The notes beneath the pieces were generated by a model that was not told where the DNA came from, did not search any database, and worked only from the letters and a program-made list of their open reading frames with translations. From the NCBI GenBank assembly GCA_900765465.1, contig CAAFRM010000336.1, forward strand, positions 1 through 7,344: DNA of 7,344 bases. Reading direction: 5' to 3'. Below, piece by piece: positions 5,898-7,344 of the stretch. Within the stretch, counting starts at the first letter, position 1; every line of letters begins with the position of its first letter. Source of the stretch: an uncultured Prevotella sp. GTDB lineage: Bacteria > Bacteroidota > Bacteroidia > Bacteroidales > Bacteroidaceae. A program made the translations under genes and the position numbers.

Positions 5898-7061
5898 GAT
5901 AGCTTCGTCCAAGTCCTTGATCTGAGCATCGCGCGCCTTCAACGTGTTGCTGCGGTCGATGAGGAAGAAGGTAGGGATGCTCTGCACATTATATAATTGC
6001 AGGCTCTGTCCCTGGATGCCACCCTCGTCACGTACGCAGATCCAAGGCAGTGCTGCGGTGGATGTCTTCCAGAAATGCTCGTTAGGGTCTACGGAAACCT
6101 GATAGATTTCCAAGCCTGCTGCGTGATACTTGTTGTAGAGTTCACGGAGCATCATGATGCGCTTGGTGCTCTCGCTGCTGGCGAAGAGATGGAAGTCGAG
6201 CAGTACCACCTTGCCCTTCAGGTCGGTGAGGCGGCGAACCTGTCCCTTGCTGTCCTCCATGGCGAGGTCGATGCAGCCGTTTACGCTCACCTTGCTGGCA
6301 TCAATCTGCTGCTGTGCACGCTGGTTCTCGATGATGCGGATATCCTTCATGCCCTCGATGGCGATGTTGTGCAGGTTCTTGCCGCGCTCGGCGCCAGGAT
6401 AGTAGGTGTCCCAACTGGTAGCCACGGCAGCAAACACTCTTACATCATCCTTGTTGTTGCGTGGATTGAAGATGAGCGAGTTCACATTGCCCAACTGGAT
6501 GGTCTGGAAGAGGGCGTAGTAGGAAGAAGCCTTCATCGGCTCCTTGAAGATGTAGTTCACCTTGATGTCCTGCTTGTAGCCATCGAGCATGCGGGCTACG
6601 ATGACATCCACCGAGTCGATGCCCATGTTGGGGCTCTTGGTGATGGCGTTGATGTTGTTCTGCAGAATCATCTGCTTAATCGAAAGCTCCTTGATCTTGC
6701 TGCAGTTCTCCGAACCCTCCACCTCATATTTATAGCTCATCTGAGGATAGGATGCCTTCACCTTGACGGTCTCCGTAGAGTCGATGCTGAGGTTGATGCT
6801 CTGGTTGGCGATGCGGAGACGGTAGAACTCAGGGGTGATGGAATCCATGGCGTTCTCATCGAAGGCGAACGCACCATCTTCTCCCAGCTTCACGGAGTCG
6901 ATTTTCACAGGTCCGTTCAGGCTCAGGTTCTCCAGATAGAGCATCGAGTCTGTGGCTTCGGTAATGTTACCATTGATATGAAATTTCTTGTTGTTACAAG
7001 ACGTAAAAGCCAGCGCAGCTACCATGATCACTGCGGCTGAATAGATTTTAGATATCTTCAT
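5883..7061 (-). CDS. DUF4369/thioredoxin-fold lipoprotein lacking the CxxC pair
   Basis: A 392-residue lipoprotein. I place the start at the ATG complementary to 7059-7061 (MKISKIYSAAV). It gives a short basic and hydrophobic signal peptide ending in the lipobox AFTSC with C22. A farther in-frame ATG at 7103 lies upstream of the candidate promoter and would add 14 residues before the signal. After the lipid anchor, residues about 27-115 resemble DUF4369 (INGNI, SMLYLENL, KIDSVKLGEDGAFAFD). The last 115 or so residues are an AhpC/TlpA-like thioredoxin fold: GKVVLLDFHL, LEIYQVSVDP, and SIPTFFLID with the cis-proline at 363. In active TlpA proteins a WCxxC site follows the first strand. Here the place reads FASSES (293-298), with no cysteine. 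A thiol-disulfide role is therefore unlikely, and a binding or structural envelope role is possible. It is divergent from pnp; the esterase gene lies downstream. Confidence 0.88.
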   Translation of the reverse strand: MKISKIYSAAVIMVAALAFTSCNNKKFHINGNITEATDSMLYLENLSLNGPVKIDSVKLGEDGAFAFDENAMDSITPEFYRLRIANQSINLSIDSTETVKVKASYPQMSYKYEVEGSENCSKIKELSIKQMILQNNINAITKSPNMGIDSVDVIVARMLDGYKQDIKVNYIFKEPMKASSYYALFQTIQLGNVNSLIFNPRNNKDDVRVFAAVATSWDTYYPGAERGKNLHNIAIEGMKDIRIIENQRAQQQIDASKVSVNGCIDLAMEDSKGQVRRLTDLKGKVVLLDFHLFASSESTKRIMMLRELYNKYHAAGLEIYQVSVDPNEHFWKTSTAALPWICVRDEGGIQGQSLQLYNVQSIPTFFLIDRSNTLKARDAQIKDLDEAIKNLL

Positions 7062-7091
7062 TGAATTTATATTTTGCAAAATTATCGACTG

Positions 7092-7099
7092 CAAAGGTA
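7092..7099 (-). promoter_or_regulatory. Candidate promoter of the lipoprotein gene (-7 box)
   Basis: Read on the minus strand this is TACCTTTG, a full TAnnTTTG match. Transcription would start near 7085, about 24 nt before the chosen ATG. A second match, TAATTTTG at 7077-7084, is closer and would leave a leader of only about 9 nt, so it is less likely. No TTTG is seen at -33 for the preferred box. Confidence 0.6.
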
Positions 7100-7171
7100 G
7101 CAATAAAATTGTGAATAATACGCCTTAGATAGATAAAATAATTAAAAAAGTAGAAAAAAGTGGCCGAAATA

Positions 7172-7203
7172 TTCGTTTATTAATAATTAAAAAGGTATCT
7201 TTG
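7172..7203 (+). promoter_or_regulatory. Candidate pnp promoter
   Basis: TATCTTTG at 7196-7203 is a full match to the -7 consensus and is followed by the commonly seen CAG. TTCG at 7172-7175, 20 bp upstream, is a three-of-four match to the -33 TTTG. Transcription would start near 7210 and give an AT-rich leader of about 46 nt before the pnp ATG. No Shine-Dalgarno sequence is visible, which is normal in this phylum. Confidence 0.7.
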
Positions 7204-7256
7204 CAGCGTTTTATATATTTAGATGTTAGACAAAACAATAAGTTTTTTAATTTTCG

Positions 7257-7344
7257 ATGAACGTAATTACAAAAAGTGTTCAGTTGCCTGATGGAAGAAC
7301 CATCACAATTGAGACCGGAAAAGTTGCAAAACAGGCTGATGGTG
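7257..7344 (+). CDS. pnp: Polyribonucleotide nucleotidyltransferase (PNPase), N-terminal fragment
   Basis: PNPase degrades RNA from the 3' end by phosphorolysis and takes part in mRNA turnover. Only 29 codons fall in the window, beginning MNVITKSVQLPDGRTITIET and continuing GKVAKQADG. The pattern DGR-x-I-x-x-ETGK-x-AKQADG is the conserved start of the first RNase PH domain of PNPase, as I know it from Bacteroides homologues. The reading frame is open to the right edge. The start codon follows a good Bacteroidota promoter at a sensible distance. The KH and S1 domains lie outside the window, so completeness cannot be judged. Confidence 0.9.
   Translation, partial: MNVITKSVQLPDGRTITIETGKVAKQADG

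Noticed and set aside
5997..7040. Long plus-strand open frame (347 codons) opposite the lipoprotein gene
   Set aside because: It lies entirely antisense to a gene with a clear signal peptide and domain structure, and its translation is low-complexity (rich in L, V, A, D, H) with no recognisable motif. It is a shadow frame.
7062..7103. Extended N-terminus (14 extra residues) for the lipoprotein
   Set aside because: It would place the start codon upstream of the best -7 box and put a non-signal segment before a well-formed lipoprotein signal peptide.

Overview
This looks like chromosomal DNA of a Bacteroidota species, probably a gut Prevotella/Segatella-type organism. Three things point there. 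Several gene starts carry the Bacteroidota sigma promoter signature (TAnnTTTG at -7, once with a perfect TTTG at -33). There is a DUF4369/thioredoxin-fold lipoprotein of a type very common in that phylum. The DNA topoisomerase I has GRFGPY-type C-terminal repeats instead of zinc fingers. The genus is an inference and the phylum is fairly safe.

Layout from left to right. Positions 1-200 hold the start of shikimate kinase (aroK, minus strand, running off the left edge), immediately downstream of complete topA (260-2587, minus), with a stem-loop between them. A 293-bp divergent intergenic region (2588-2880) carries the topA promoter on one strand. On the other it carries a near-perfect promoter followed by about 100 nt that folds by hand into a long rod, either a small RNA (possibly 6S-like) or a structured leader. 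Next is an AT-rich gene (2881-3453, plus) resembling Imm11/DUF1629 immunity proteins. It converges on a zinc-ribbon Nudix hydrolase (3543-4073, minus), which ends in a strong rho-independent terminator. Upstream of the Nudix gene is an intergenic element of two 28-bp perfect inverted arms, each made of three copies of a 9-bp unit. Then come a secreted sialate O-acetylesterase family protein (4276-5733, minus) and a lipoprotein with a thioredoxin-like fold that lacks the CxxC pair (5883-7061, minus). At the right edge, a divergent promoter drives the first 29 codons of polynucleotide phosphorylase (pnp, plus).

Most of the window is ordinary core chromosome: topA and aroK as a likely transcription unit, and pnp as a housekeeping gene. 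The esterase and lipoprotein are envelope or periplasmic proteins on one strand and could be partly co-transcribed, but a 149-bp gap with a strong hairpin separates them. The accessory-looking material is the structured RNA plus immunity-like gene at 2725-3453 and the inverted repeat element at 4110-4240. I see no complete defence system, mobile element, CRISPR array or tRNA. The parts most worth following up are the bistable RNA fold, the orphan immunity-like gene, the inverted tandem-repeat hairpin and the cysteine-less thioredoxin-like lipoprotein.
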